Positions 44,321 to 53,424 are shown, numbered from the stretch's first letter. The stretch: DNA of 64,000 bases from an uncultured Clostridia bacterium (GCA_947628675.1 CANRAR010000002.1:93604-157603), one strand, 5' to 3'. Notes: a model not told the origin generated them from the letters alone. A program made the numbers and translations.

Positions 44321-45058
44321 TTACATATTCTGGGTGCCGCGCTTGCCCTTGGAGAGTTTCTTCACGGAGGTGCGGTGTTCCTCGCCCGCGAGGAGGCGGA
44401 GAAGATTTTTCCTGTGGGCGAACCACGTTAAGAAGTTCAATCCGAGGAGGAGGAAGTAAATGCCGATGACCCAGCCCTGTGCGATGTTCGTGGAATACCG
44501 CAAAAAGAAGAAGATCCCCTGCCACACGGAAAGCCCCGTAACGCCGAGCAGCGACCCCATAGACCCCCACTCCGTAGAGATGATGTAGCCGAGCACGATG
44601 AGAAGTGCGCCGAGCGTAGCGAAGATGTACCACGGGTTTTCGCAGGAGAGCCCAAAGCACAGCAGCCCCAATGTGGAGGCGATGCCCTTGCCGCCGCGGA
44701 ACTTCATCGTGACCGGCCAAATGTGTCCGAGGACGACGAACAGGCCGCAGAAGTACCGCGTGAAATCGGAGACGATGACGTTCGTCCCCGCAAAATAGTA
44801 GCCGCGGAAGATGAAGTAGCTGACGAGCGCGGGGACGCCGCCCTTGCAGAAGTCGATGACGAAGTTGCAAAAGCCCACTTTCAGCCCGAATTCGCGGCTC
44901 ATGTTCATGGTACCGGGGTTGCCGCTGCCTATTTTGTGCACGTCGCGCTTGTGCGCCCACGAATAGATGGCCGCAAAGTTGATGCACCCCACAAAATAGC
45001 AAACGACCGCCATGAGGAGGAACCAATACCAAAGCTCGGAAAATGCAAGTTCTTTCAT
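44321..45058 (-). CDS. plsY: Acyl-phosphate glycerol-3-phosphate acyltransferase
   Basis: A 245-residue polytopic membrane enzyme making lysophosphatidate from acyl-phosphate. Family motifs: GSGNPGTMNMSREFG, FCKGGVPALVSY and FRGGKGIASTLG. Longer than the common 190-220 residues owing to a basic C-terminal tail. The ATG overlaps the der stop (ATGA); it is the last gene of the lgt-to-plsY operon. Confidence 0.93.
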   Translation of the reverse strand: MKELAFSELWYWFLLMAVVCYFVGCINFAAIYSWAHKRDVHKIGSGNPGTMNMSREFGLKVGFCNFVIDFCKGGVPALVSYFIFRGYYFAGTNVIVSDFTRYFCGLFVVLGHIWPVTMKFRGGKGIASTLGLLCFGLSCENPWYIFATLGALLIVLGYIISTEWGSMGSLLGVTGLSVWQGIFFFLRYSTNIAQGWVIGIYFLLLGLNFLTWFAHRKNLLRLLAGEEHRTSVKKLSKGKRGTQNM

Positions 45059-46368
45059 TCCTTCTCCTTCCTCCCGTTCGTCTTGATGCGGATAGGTGTC
45101 CCCGTGAAATCGTAGGCGCCGCGGATGACGTTCTCGAGATACCGCTCGTAGGAAAAGTGCATGAGCGTTTCGTCGTTCACCTGCAACACGAAAAGCGGCG
45201 GGCGCACGGCGACCTGCGAAGAAAAGTACAGTTTCATGCGCTTGCCGTTGTAACTCGGCGGCTCGGAGATACGCACGGCGTCCGTCAAAAGGTCGTTGAG
45301 TTCCCCCGTCGGCACACGGAAACTTGCGTGGGCGTAGACTTCCTCCGCAAGCGGCAGGATCTTTTCCACGCGCTGACCCGTCTTTGCCGAGATGTACACG
45401 GACTTATAGTAGTCCATGAATTTGAGATCCTCTTGGAGTTTCTTCTCGAATTCCTGCACGGTGTGGGTATCCTTCTCGATCGTATCCCACTTGTTCATGA
45501 CGATGAGGGAGGGCTTGCCCCCTTCGTGCGCCATGCCCGCAATTTTGACGTCCTGCTCGGTGAGCCCCTCTTTGCTGTCCACGACGAGGAGGACGACGTC
45601 GGCGCGGCCGATGGCATCGATGGCGCGGAGCACGGAGTAATACTCGACGTCGTCACTGACCGACCGCTTGCGGCGGATGCCCGCCGTATCGATGATGGTG
45701 TATGCCTTTCCGCCACGCACAAAGCGGGTATCGACGGCGTCGCGCGTGGTGCCTGCGATGGGTGTGACGATGGCGCGCTCTTCGCCGAGCAGCCGGTTGA
45801 CGAGCGAACTCTTGCCCGCGTTGGGCTTGCCCACGACGGCAATTTTGAGGCTGTCGTCCTCTACGGTCTCCCCCTTGGGGAAGCGGGCGACGGCTTCATC
45901 CAACACGTCGCCGATGCCGCGGGAGTGCTCCGCCGAGACGGCAAAGGGTTCGCCGAGCCCCAAGGAATAGAATTCAAAAATTTTATCGGGAGAATAGTCG
46001 TCCACCTTGTTGACGACGAGGATGACGGGCTTTTTGGAGCGGCGGAGCATCTCGGCGACGTCGTAATCGTTGGACGTGAGCCCCTCGCGGGCGTCGGTGA
46101 AGAACAGGATGACGTCGGCGGTATCGACGGCGAGCGACGCCTGAATTGCGATCTGCTTCCACATTGTATCGTCGCTGTGCGTCTCGAGCCCGCCCGTATC
46201 GATGAGGGTGAAGGGTCTGCCGCGCCACTCGCACTCTACGGTGATACGGTCGCGCGTGACGCCCGGCCTGTTCTCGGTGATGGAAATTTTTCGCCCCGCC
46301 ACCTTGTTGAAAAAGGTGCTCTTTCCCACATTGGGGCGGCCGACGATGGCGACGACGGCTCCTGCCAT
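45055..46368 (-). CDS. der: Ribosome biogenesis GTPase Der (EngA)
   Basis: 437 residues with two tandem GTPase domains (GRPNVGKSTF near residue 10 with NKVD at about 118; GKPNAGKSSL near 187 with NKWD at about 300) and a C-terminal KH-like domain. Needed for 50S assembly. Standard length. Confidence 0.97.
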   Translation of the reverse strand: MAGAVVAIVGRPNVGKSTFFNKVAGRKISITENRPGVTRDRITVECEWRGRPFTLIDTGGLETHSDDTMWKQIAIQASLAVDTADVILFFTDAREGLTSNDYDVAEMLRRSKKPVILVVNKVDDYSPDKIFEFYSLGLGEPFAVSAEHSRGIGDVLDEAVARFPKGETVEDDSLKIAVVGKPNAGKSSLVNRLLGEERAIVTPIAGTTRDAVDTRFVRGGKAYTIIDTAGIRRKRSVSDDVEYYSVLRAIDAIGRADVVLLVVDSKEGLTEQDVKIAGMAHEGGKPSLIVMNKWDTIEKDTHTVQEFEKKLQEDLKFMDYYKSVYISAKTGQRVEKILPLAEEVYAHASFRVPTGELNDLLTDAVRISEPPSYNGKRMKLYFSSQVAVRPPLFVLQVNDETLMHFSYERYLENVIRGAYDFTGTPIRIKTNGRKEKE

Positions 46369-46389
46369 ATGCTTCTCCTTACTGATTTT

Positions 46390-46959
46390 TTACAGGGTGA
46401 GCCCCAAGATGTTGCCCACGATGAACGCGGCGAGCGCGACGAAAAAGATTATCTTCCACGCGATGCCCTTGCGGTAGACGAAGTACCACGCGGGAATGGC
46501 AATGGCGGCGAGCAGACAGTACTGCGCGATGATGCTGACCGTCTCCATCGCCTTGACGCCGCCCGTCTGCTCGAGGATGAGTTTCAAAAGAGGCCCGAGC
46601 ACCATGAGGAGCGCCGCAAAGATGAGCACGGCGAAGGCGAAAAAGTCGCAAAAACGCGCGTTCTTCCGCCTCTTTTCCGACCTGTGGAGTTGCAATTCGA
46701 GGTCGCGGATGCGCTCTTCCTTCTGCGCCTCCTCCTTTTCGCGGAGTTTGCGGGCGCGGCGGGACTCCTTGGGCGCCTCGGCTTGAACGGGCGCGGGAAC
46801 TGCCGCTTGCGGGGCGGGCGCCTCTTGGGGCGCCTTTTCGGGGCGCTTTTTCTTTCTGCCGAACAGCCCCCTCTTCTCCTCTTTGGCTTCCTCGGCGGGC
46901 GCGGGGGCTTCTGCCTCCCGCTTGGTCTCTTCCGCCTGTTGTTTCTTCTTTCCGAACAT
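46390..46959 (-). CDS. Membrane protein with charged N-terminal tail, unknown function
   Basis: 189 residues, ATG after GGAGGAAACC. Residues 1-95 are Lys/Glu/Ala/Pro-rich (PAPQAAVPAPVQAEAPKE) and cytoplasmic by charge, followed by a short coiled coil (LREKEEAQKEERIRDLELQL) and three membrane helices (about 103-126, 140-160, 168-187). No family is recognised. Located between pyrR and der, probably co-transcribed. Confidence 0.72.
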   Translation of the reverse strand: MFGKKKQQAEETKREAEAPAPAEEAKEEKRGLFGRKKKRPEKAPQEAPAPQAAVPAPVQAEAPKESRRARKLREKEEAQKEERIRDLELQLHRSEKRRKNARFCDFFAFAVLIFAALLMVLGPLLKLILEQTGGVKAMETVSIIAQYCLLAAIAIPAWYFVYRKGIAWKIIFFVALAAFIVGNILGLTL

Positions 46960-46970
46960 GGTTTCCTCCG

Positions 46971-47510
46971 TTAAACCTCTTCCCCGCGCTTGAAGAGATA
47001 GACCGCGTCCTCGCCGTCCGTCTCCGTAAAGTGGACGACGATGCGCTCCTCGCGCGAGGTGGGCACGTTCTTGCCCACGCCCTCCGCCGTGAAGGGAAGT
47101 TCCCTGTGGCCGCGATCCACGAGGCAGTAGAGGCGCACCGCATTCGCTCTGCCGAGCGAGGAGAGCGCGGAGAGCGCCGCCCGTACCGTTCTGCCCGTGT
47201 ACAGGACGTCGTCGCACAAAATGATTTTTTTGCCCTCCACTTCGAAATCTATCTCGCTGCCCTTGAATACCGCATCGCACGTCCCCGAGAGGAGGTCGTC
47301 GCGGTAGAGGGAGATGTCGAGAATGCCGAGCGGGAGCGTAACGCCTTCGAGGCGCTCGATCTCGGCGCGCATACGCTGTGCCAAGATGACGCCCCTCGTG
47401 CGGATGCCGACGATAGCGAGGTCTTCCGTCCCCCTGTTCTTCTCCACCGCCTGCATGGCGAGGCGGGTGACGGAGCGGCGGATCTCCTCCGCGCCCAAGA
47501 TAGTCCTCAT
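46971..47510 (-). CDS. pyrR: Bifunctional pyr operon regulator / uracil phosphoribosyltransferase
   Basis: 179 residues, PRT fold with the PRPP loop KIILCDDVLYTGRTVRAA and PLGILDISLYRDDL, both typical of PyrR. PyrR binds pyr mRNA anti-antiterminators in response to UMP and can have weak UPRT activity. No pyr genes or PyrR-type leader are in this window. Start overlaps the rluD stop as ATGA. Confidence 0.93.
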   Translation of the reverse strand: MRTILGAEEIRRSVTRLAMQAVEKNRGTEDLAIVGIRTRGVILAQRMRAEIERLEGVTLPLGILDISLYRDDLLSGTCDAVFKGSEIDFEVEGKKIILCDDVLYTGRTVRAALSALSSLGRANAVRLYCLVDRGHRELPFTAEGVGKNVPTSREERIVVHFTETDGEDAVYLFKRGEEV

Positions 47511-48418
47511 GATTCCCTCCGTAAAATTTCCAATACGTGTGTAAAATATGCGGGGAGCGGCGCTTCGAACGTCATGCGCTCGCCCGTCGTGGGCTGGGTG
47601 AGTGTGAGGCGGAAGGCGTGGAGCAACTGCCCCGAGAGCGCAAAGCGCTGTTTTTTGTAGCCGTAGAGCCTGTCCCCCACCACGGGATGCCCCATATATT
47701 TTGCGTGGACGCGAATCTGGTGCGTTCTGCCCGTTTTCAGTTCGAACCGCACGAGCGCGTGGTCGCGGAAGACTTCTTCGACGAAGTAATATGTCTCGGC
47801 GCGGCGCCCCTTGCCCGCGGGCAGGACTGCCATTTTGAGGCGATCGTTGGGATCTCGCCCGATTTGCGTGACGATGTGCCCCTTTTCCTCCTTGGGAACG
47901 CCCTCGAGAAGGGCGAGATACTCGCGCTTTGCCGATTTTTCGGCAATCTGGCGGGAGAGGGAGAGGTGCGCTTTATCGTTTTTGGCGACGACCATGAGAC
48001 CCGACGTATCCTTATCGAGGCGGTGCACGATGCCGGGACGCATCGCCCCGCCCACGCCGCTCAGATCGTGCAGGCGATATAAAAGCGCATTGACGAGGGT
48101 GCCCGTGTAGTTGCCCGCGCCCGCGTGGACGGTCATGCCCTGCGCCTTGTTGATAATTGCCATATCGGCATCCTCATAGACGATGTCGAGCGGGAGATCC
48201 TCGGGGACGGCAAATGTGGGAACGGGGTCGGGAATTTCCACCGCGACTTCGTCCCCCGCGCGGAGGACGTGCCCCGCCTTGACGGGTGCGCCGTTCACGA
48301 AAACGCGCCCCTCGTCCGCCAACTTTTTGACGGCGGAGCGCGTCATGGAAGCCCGTTCGCTCAAAAATACGTCGGCGCGGATAGCCGCCTCTGCCGTGAA
48401 CGCCTTTCTATCCGCCAT
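47507..48418 (-). CDS. rluD: RluA-family 23S rRNA pseudouridine synthase
   Basis: 303 residues: N-terminal S4 domain (SAVKKLADEGRVFVNG), catalytic Asp in HRLDKDTSGLMVVAKN, and GRTHQIRVHAKYMGHPVVGD. The gene order lspA-rluD is common in Bacillota. The start lies inside the last 11 bases of lspA. Which uridines are modified cannot be told from sequence. Confidence 0.93.
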   Translation of the reverse strand: MADRKAFTAEAAIRADVFLSERASMTRSAVKKLADEGRVFVNGAPVKAGHVLRAGDEVAVEIPDPVPTFAVPEDLPLDIVYEDADMAIINKAQGMTVHAGAGNYTGTLVNALLYRLHDLSGVGGAMRPGIVHRLDKDTSGLMVVAKNDKAHLSLSRQIAEKSAKREYLALLEGVPKEEKGHIVTQIGRDPNDRLKMAVLPAGKGRRAETYYFVEEVFRDHALVRFELKTGRTHQIRVHAKYMGHPVVGDRLYGYKKQRFALSGQLLHAFRLTLTQPTTGERMTFEAPLPAYFTHVLEILRRES

Positions 48419-49454
48419 GTTTGTTTCCGTCCGTGTGCGGCGGCTTGGGTGCAGCCTTGGGTTGAGGCGCGGGTGCGGCCTTCGGCTGTGTTACGGGCTT
48501 TGCCGCAGGGGTAGTTTTGGGTTGCGGTGCGGGTTTTACCGCAGGTGCGGCTTTCGGCTGCGCCGCTGGTTTTGCTGCGGGGGTGGCTTTCGGCTGCGTT
48601 GCGGGTTTTGCCGCGGGGGTGGCTTTCGGCTGCGGGGCGGGTTTTGCCGCGGGCGTAGACTTGGGCTGCGTTGCGGGTTTTGCCGCGGGGGTAGACTTGG
48701 GAGCGGCTTGGGGCTGTGCGGGGGAAGGTTTGGGCGGCTGTTTTTTCTCCGACGGGGTGCGGCTGAACACGACGACCTCCTCGAATGCGCCCTCCTCCGC
48801 CTGCGAGGGGCGGATGGGCTCCTTTGAGATCTTCCCCGTAAAGCCGTTCTTCTTCGCTTCGGCCTCCTCGTCGAGCCGTTTGCCCTCCGCGCGCCACTTT
48901 TTGGTGAGCGGGAACACAGAGCGGGGCCCGATAAAGAGGATGCTGAACGCGAGCGCGACGGCGCCGAACGTGATGCAGAAATCGGCGATGTTGCATACGC
49001 CGAAATGAAGGGGCGAGACGTCGATGAAGTCCCGCACGGCCGCGCCGTAGTAGAGTTTGCCGGGTGAACTCGGAACGTTCGTCGCGCCGAAGATGGAAAA
49101 GTACAGCCGATCGAAGAGATTGCCGAGCGCGCCCGCGAGAACGATGGCAAGACATACCCGTACGGGCAAATTGTGCTTAAAGACGGTGAAATACAGGGCG
49201 ATCATGCCGCCGATGAGGAGGAATGTGAGAATGGTGACGACGATCATCGCAACGGGGTTGTCCGCCGCGATGCCGAACGCGATGCCCGTGTTGAACATGA
49301 AGTTGATGCGCACGATGCCGAGGAAGTACTCGTTCTGGTGCACCCCCGTCATGAGGAGTTTGGTCAAAAGGTCGATGAACAAAAAGACGAGCACGATGAG
49401 CGCACAGCCGAGCGTCTGCATGGTGCGCTGTTTGTAGGTGTATTCCTCTTTCAT
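48408..49454 (-). CDS. lspA: Signal peptidase II with long Pro/Ala/Lys repeat tail
   Basis: 348 residues; usual LspA has about 150-170. Residues 10-185 are the peptidase with four membrane helices and both catalytic aspartates, Asp115 in GNLFDR and Asp158 in CNIADF. Residues about 186-260 are a charged linker; about 265-345 hold roughly seven repeats of a 12-residue unit like TPAAKPATQPKS. The tail should be cytoplasmic if topology is normal. It cleaves lipoprotein signal peptides after Lgt action; many lipoproteins are encoded nearby. ATG after GGAGGACGACGG, overlapping the DivIVA-like stop as ATGA. Confidence 0.93.
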   Translation of the reverse strand: MKEEYTYKQRTMQTLGCALIVLVFLFIDLLTKLLMTGVHQNEYFLGIVRINFMFNTGIAFGIAADNPVAMIVVTILTFLLIGGMIALYFTVFKHNLPVRVCLAIVLAGALGNLFDRLYFSIFGATNVPSSPGKLYYGAAVRDFIDVSPLHFGVCNIADFCITFGAVALAFSILFIGPRSVFPLTKKWRAEGKRLDEEAEAKKNGFTGKISKEPIRPSQAEEGAFEEVVVFSRTPSEKKQPPKPSPAQPQAAPKSTPAAKPATQPKSTPAAKPAPQPKATPAAKPATQPKATPAAKPAAQPKAAPAVKPAPQPKTTPAAKPVTQPKAAPAPQPKAAPKPPHTDGNKHGG

Positions 49455-49933
49455 CCGTCGTCCTCCATGAGACCCAATTCCCTGCACAACTTTTCCAAAT
49501 CGAGCGGCTGTTTGGGGGAAATGACCTCGTCCATATCGAACACGTACTCTTCGGACTCGCCGCCGAGGCGGGCGTTGAGTTCTTCCTGAAACGCCTGAAA
49601 CGCCGCGACGTCCTCTTCGTCGGGATACTTCTTTTGCAGACGGTCGAGCATGAGGCGGCACTTCTCGGAAAGAAGCGCGAGTTCCTTTCTCTCGTTCTCC
49701 GCCTCCGCGGCGCTCTCCGCGCGGATGCGGGCACCCTCCTTTTGGGCGGAGACGAGCGCCTCGCCCACGCTACCACGCTCGGCTTCGAGTTCCAAGACGC
49801 GGGCACGAAGGCGCCTGTTTTCCGCCTTCAATTCCTCCGCCGCCACCCTTTGGCGCGCGAGTACATCCTCATACTCCTCTTTGAGGCGCAGGACTAACTT
49901 TTTTACATCCTTTTCGTTGAACAAACGGAACAC
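49451..49933 (-). CDS. DivIVA-like coiled-coil protein
   Basis: 160 residues, mostly one long coiled coil (KLKEEYEDVLARQRVAAEEL through KGARIRAESAAEAENERK). The N-terminus FNEKDVKKLVLRL differs from the classical DivIVA membrane-binding motif (usually with Phe17/Arg18 in a short beta loop), so this may be a divergent relative. DivIVA-type proteins mark septa and poles. Neighbours lspA and lgt fit envelope biology. Confidence 0.65.
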   Translation of the reverse strand: MFRLFNEKDVKKLVLRLKEEYEDVLARQRVAAEELKAENRRLRARVLELEAERGSVGEALVSAQKEGARIRAESAAEAENERKELALLSEKCRLMLDRLQKKYPDEEDVAAFQAFQEELNARLGGESEEYVFDMDEVISPKQPLDLEKLCRELGLMEDDG

Positions 49934-49938
49934 GTTTT

Positions 49939-51369
49939 TTACGCTCCTTTTCCGCTTTCCTGCACCATCGTGCGCTTCAATTCGTACAACTTCTGCGAGA
50001 GATCCACCTTATAGATATGCGGCATATCCTGCCGTGTGTACTCCTCCCAAAACCGCGCGTACTCCTCTGCGCGGTAGGCGGAAATTTCGCCCAAGGAATA
50101 GACGGGCGCGACGCGCTTCCCCCCTTCTATGAGGGGCATGAGCAACTTGCGGGCGCGGAAATTTTGCACCGTCATGTGCTTCCACCGCTCCACGGGATGG
50201 TAGAGTTCGAGCGGCTTTGTCTCGTCCACCGTCTCCCCCGCGCGGGTGATATAGTCGGCGATCGCCTTGTCCGTCTCCCGATCGTAGATGCGCCAGACCT
50301 CTTTGAGCGAGGGGTTGGTGATCTTCTCCGTCGTATCCGAAAGTTTGATTTTGGGGATCTCCACGCCGTCTTCGTAGACGGCGGCGAGTTTATAGACGCC
50401 CCCGAGTGCGGGAAGATCGGCGCTCGTGATGAGTTTGGTGCCCACGCCCCAACTATCGATCTTTGCGCCCTGCTCCTTCAAAGAGCGGATGGAATATTCG
50501 TCGAGATCGCCCGAGGCGCAGATGATGGCATTCGGGAAGCCCGCCTTGTCGAGCATCTTTCTCGCCTCCTTGGAGAGGTAGGCAAGATCCCCCGAGTCGA
50601 GGCGGATGCCCTTGGGCTCGTGCCCCGCCGCGCGGAGTTCTTTGAACACCTCGATGGCGTGGGGAACGCCGCTTTTCAAGGTGTTGTAGGTATCCACGAG
50701 CAAAAGGCAGGCATCGGGGAAACTGCGCGCATAGGCGCGGAATGCCTCGAGTTCGGAGGGGAAATTCATCACCCAACTGTGCGCCATCGTGCCCGAGACG
50801 GGGATGTGGAAGAGTTTGCCTGCGTACACGTTGGATGTGGAGACGCAGCCGCCGATGACGGCAGCCCGCGCCCCGTAGACGCCCGCATCGGCGCCCTGCG
50901 CACGGCGGAGACCGAACTCCATGACGCCGCCGCCCGCCGCCGCGCAAATCTTGGACGACTTGGAGGCGATGAGCGTCTGGTGGTTGACGAACGTGAGGAG
51001 CGCCGTCTCGACGAGTTGCGCCTGTACCATGGGCGCCTTGACGGTTAAGATGGGCTCGTATGGAAAGACGATCTCCCCCTCGCGCACGGCGTACACGTCG
51101 CCCGTGAAGCGCAAGTCTTTGAGATAGGCGAGGAATTCTTCATCGAAGAGGGAGAGACTGCGCAAATATGCGATGTCGTCCTCGGAAAAGTGCAGGTTTT
51201 CGAGATACTCAGCCGCCTGTTCCATGCCCGCGGCGACGGAATAGGTGATGAGTTTGTTGGGGCGGAAGAAGATATCGAACACAGCGAGTTGTTCGTGCTT
51301 TCCCTCGCGGAAATACCCCTGCCCCATCGTGAGTTCGTAGAGGTCGGTGAGGAGCGTCAGATTTCTCAT
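49939..51369 (-). CDS. pncB: Nicotinate phosphoribosyltransferase
   Basis: 476 residues. Makes nicotinate mononucleotide from nicotinate and PRPP in NAD salvage. TLLTDLYELTMGQGY at the N-terminus, the His loop SGTMAHSWVMNFPSE, and GIRLDSGDLAYLSKEAR are classic. Overlaps lgt by an ATGA. Confidence 0.95.
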   Translation of the reverse strand: MRNLTLLTDLYELTMGQGYFREGKHEQLAVFDIFFRPNKLITYSVAAGMEQAAEYLENLHFSEDDIAYLRSLSLFDEEFLAYLKDLRFTGDVYAVREGEIVFPYEPILTVKAPMVQAQLVETALLTFVNHQTLIASKSSKICAAAGGGVMEFGLRRAQGADAGVYGARAAVIGGCVSTSNVYAGKLFHIPVSGTMAHSWVMNFPSELEAFRAYARSFPDACLLLVDTYNTLKSGVPHAIEVFKELRAAGHEPKGIRLDSGDLAYLSKEARKMLDKAGFPNAIICASGDLDEYSIRSLKEQGAKIDSWGVGTKLITSADLPALGGVYKLAAVYEDGVEIPKIKLSDTTEKITNPSLKEVWRIYDRETDKAIADYITRAGETVDETKPLELYHPVERWKHMTVQNFRARKLLMPLIEGGKRVAPVYSLGEISAYRAEEYARFWEEYTRQDMPHIYKVDLSQKLYELKRTMVQESGKGA

Positions 51370-52448
51370 TTCTTGTTCTCCTCATCCTCTTTCCGTTGCC
51401 GCTTCTCTTCGGCCTTTTGGCGTCTTTCTTCGGCCTTTTGGCGTTTTTCTTCGGCGCGGCGCTCCCTTTCCTCCGCCTCCATGCGCTTTAATTCCTCCTT
51501 GGGGGGCTTGGGCGGATAGTTTGCGCCCATCAGGTTGATCTTGGAGAAATAGGGCGGCTCGTCCTTATAGGGTGTAAGGTACTCGGTGATGCCGCAGGGA
51601 TCCCCCTTGGCGCTGCCGATGAATTTGCCTTCCCGCTTGAAGTTGACGATCATGAGCACGAGGCACCCGATGATGCCGAAGCCCGCAAGCAATATAGCAA
51701 AGAGTTCGCTCCACATGACGCCGCCGCCGCCGAGGATGTCCGCCTGATAGCGGAAGGGCTCCATACAGGCGCGGACGGTGCCGTACCAAGCAAAGTACAG
51801 GAACATGGAGATGCCGTTGGGCTTGCTCTTTCTGAACCACGTGAACGTGAAGAGCAGGGCAAACCCGACGAGGTTGATACCCATCTCCCAAAAACAAAAT
51901 GCCTGATACCAACCGACGGGCGCACCGGGGCCGTTGCCGCGCTCGATGTAGACCGCGTACGGCGCCCAGTGCAGGGCGGGGTCGGTGACGGGTTGGCCGA
52001 ATACTTCCTGATTGAAGAAGTTGCCGAACCTGCCGAGCGCCTGCGCAAACAAAATGGTGATGACGACGCAGTCCGCCGCGCGCAGGAAACTTATTTTCTT
52101 CACGAGGCAGACGATGAGCCCCGAGCCCACGCCGCCGATGACGCCGCCTATTATAGAGAGCCCGCCCTCGTGGATCTTGTACCAATCCTCGATGGGAAGC
52201 GGCTTCGTCCAACAATAGAAAAGGCGCGCGCCGACGATCGCCGACGGGATGCACACGATGAACAGCGTAAAGATAAAGTCGGGCGCCATGTTCCTCCTCT
52301 TCATGAGGAGCGCCGAGAGACACGCCGCCAAGATCATGCCCGTGACGATGCAGAGGGCGTAATAGCGGATGTCCAATGTAAAGATATACAGCCCCTTTCC
52401 GTTCGGGTTGACGCCGAACATGGGATTTGCAAGCAAAAGTGACTGCAT
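51366..52448 (-). CDS. lgt: Prolipoprotein diacylglyceryl transferase
   Basis: 360 residues; ATG after AAGGAGAGG. Seven-helix membrane enzyme that adds diacylglycerol to the lipobox Cys. The signature RFGNFFNQEVFGQP is intact, and the second region around WYGTVRACMEPFR is present. Residues about 315-360 form an extra Glu/Arg/Lys tail with nearly exact repeats of RQKAEEKR-type sequence. First gene of the envelope/translation operon; works with LspA encoded two genes downstream. Confidence 0.93.
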   Translation of the reverse strand: MQSLLLANPMFGVNPNGKGLYIFTLDIRYYALCIVTGMILAACLSALLMKRRNMAPDFIFTLFIVCIPSAIVGARLFYCWTKPLPIEDWYKIHEGGLSIIGGVIGGVGSGLIVCLVKKISFLRAADCVVITILFAQALGRFGNFFNQEVFGQPVTDPALHWAPYAVYIERGNGPGAPVGWYQAFCFWEMGINLVGFALLFTFTWFRKSKPNGISMFLYFAWYGTVRACMEPFRYQADILGGGGVMWSELFAILLAGFGIIGCLVLMIVNFKREGKFIGSAKGDPCGITEYLTPYKDEPPYFSKINLMGANYPPKPPKEELKRMEAEERERRAEEKRQKAEERRQKAEEKRQRKEDEENKK

Positions 52449-52476
52449 AGACCTCTCCTTATACAAACTTGTATCT

Positions 52477-52506
52477 ATTATAACACCGCGCGAAAACAAA
52501 AGTCAA
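52477..52506 (-). promoter_or_regulatory. Promoter of the lgt-pncB-divIVA-lspA-rluD-pyrR-der-plsY operon
   Basis: Minus strand TTGACT (52501-52506), 18-bp spacer, TATAAT (52477-52482). The -35 box overlaps the right arm of the folT terminator. Confidence 0.7.
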
Positions 52507-52521
52507 CCGCAAGCGGTTGAC
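52502..52521 (-). terminator. folT terminator overlapping the next promoter
   Basis: GTCAACCGC-TT-GCGGTTGAC on the minus strand followed by TTTTGTTTT. The last arm supplies TTGAC of the downstream -35 element. Confidence 0.75.
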
Positions 52522-52543
52522 GGAATGGGTATTTTTGCCGATT

Positions 52544-53182
52544 TTATGAAATTTCCCCGCCTGCGGGGTGGGAATTTTCGCCGCCCTCCATGGGTTTGCC
52601 GTGTTTGCCCTTGGTGCGGGTGAGGCGCTCCACAAGGGGCAGAAGCGCAAAGAGCAGGACGGCGTTTCCCACGTACACCGCCGTCTGAATGGCGATGCGC
52701 GGCGGGAAATAGCCGACAAGGTACAGCCAAAGCGACTTTTTCATCTCCCCCTGCCATAGAAAGACCCACGCGTAGGTGTAGTTGACGAAGGTGTTGATAC
52801 ACACGGTGAAGAGAAGATAGCACACGACGGAGACGATGACGCTCTTGATAAGCGGCGCGCGCTTGCCCTTGAAGGGAAGATAGTGGAAAAGGATGCCCGC
52901 CGTAAAGCCCATGAGTCCGAGTGTGAGGCCGTAGAACCAATAATTGCCGTCGGGCATGAGGAGATGTCCCAAGCCGTCCCCTGCAAACCCGATGAAGAAC
53001 GCAGGCACGGCGCCGAGCATATAAGCCGAGAGAAAGGTGACGAGGTAGGTAAACGTAATTTTGTTCTGCGGGGTGATATCGATGTCGAGGACGGTGTTGG
53101 CGACCACGGAGAGCGCGAGAAAAAGCGCAGCGTATGCGACTTTTTTCGCCGCATTGAGGGAAAGAAAAAATTTCGAGAACAT
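52544..53182 (-). CDS. folT: Folate ECF transporter substrate-binding (S) component
   Basis: A 212-residue protein with about six membrane helices (starting KVAYAALFLALSVVANTV; GFAGDGLGHLLMPDGNYWF) typical of ECF S components. Start ATG after GGGAGG. A THF riboswitch precedes it, which fixes the substrate as folate by established riboswitch association. It needs the shared ECF module (EcfA, EcfA', EcfT), not present in this window. Confidence 0.9.
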   Translation of the reverse strand: MFSKFFLSLNAAKKVAYAALFLALSVVANTVLDIDITPQNKITFTYLVTFLSAYMLGAVPAFFIGFAGDGLGHLLMPDGNYWFYGLTLGLMGFTAGILFHYLPFKGKRAPLIKSVIVSVVCYLLFTVCINTFVNYTYAWVFLWQGEMKKSLWLYLVGYFPPRIAIQTAVYVGNAVLLFALLPLVERLTRTKGKHGKPMEGGENSHPAGGEIS

Positions 53183-53187
53183 AAAAA

Positions 53188-53206
53188 ACCTCCCGTAGAG
53201 AGAGGT
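53188..53206 (-). promoter_or_regulatory. Hairpin sequestering the folT Shine-Dalgarno
   Basis: ACCTC / GAGGT arms around CCGTAGAGA-type loop sequence include the GGGAGG ribosome site of folT and are followed by TTTTTT before the ATG. A likely expression platform, either blocking translation or ending transcription. Confidence 0.6.
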
Positions 53207-53317
53207 CCGCAACAATCGCAAAAAAGATTCCATAGGAAGATTTTTTGCGAAGAGGAGGCACAACGAAGCGCACTTGCCCTTTGCGCTTGCGCGAAGGGCT
53301 CAAAGCGGAGTTTGTGC

Positions 53318-53424
53318 CGACGAGCGGACGCGCCGCGGCACCGCAGGGCTCAAATTCCGCCCTTTCGTTTGCGAACAACGTCCCGTTTCGCAACACTTTA
53401 CGCGCCTTGGCTACTCTTCGGGCG
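53318..53424 (-). ncRNA. THF riboswitch
   Basis: Minus-strand sequence contains, in order, GAAGAGTAG, GGCGCGTAAAGTG, a TTGCGAA/TTCGCAA stem enclosing ACGGGACGTTG, AACGAAAGGGCGG and finally GCGCGTCCGCTCG. These line up with conserved segments of the tetrahydrofolate riboswitch (GAGUAG, GCGUUAAGUG, UGGGAUGU, ACGAA, UCCGCUC). Lies directly upstream of a folT-type gene. Between it and the start codon is a second hairpin (TCGCAAAAAA and complement, about 53216-53250). Confidence 0.92.

Noticed and set aside
47000..47510. PyrR-regulated leader near pyrR
   Set aside because: pyrR lies inside a coupled operon; no leader or pyr gene is adjacent.
48430..48715. 36-bp direct repeats as a CRISPR array
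   Set aside because: They are in frame inside lspA and encode the 12-residue Pro/Ala repeat.
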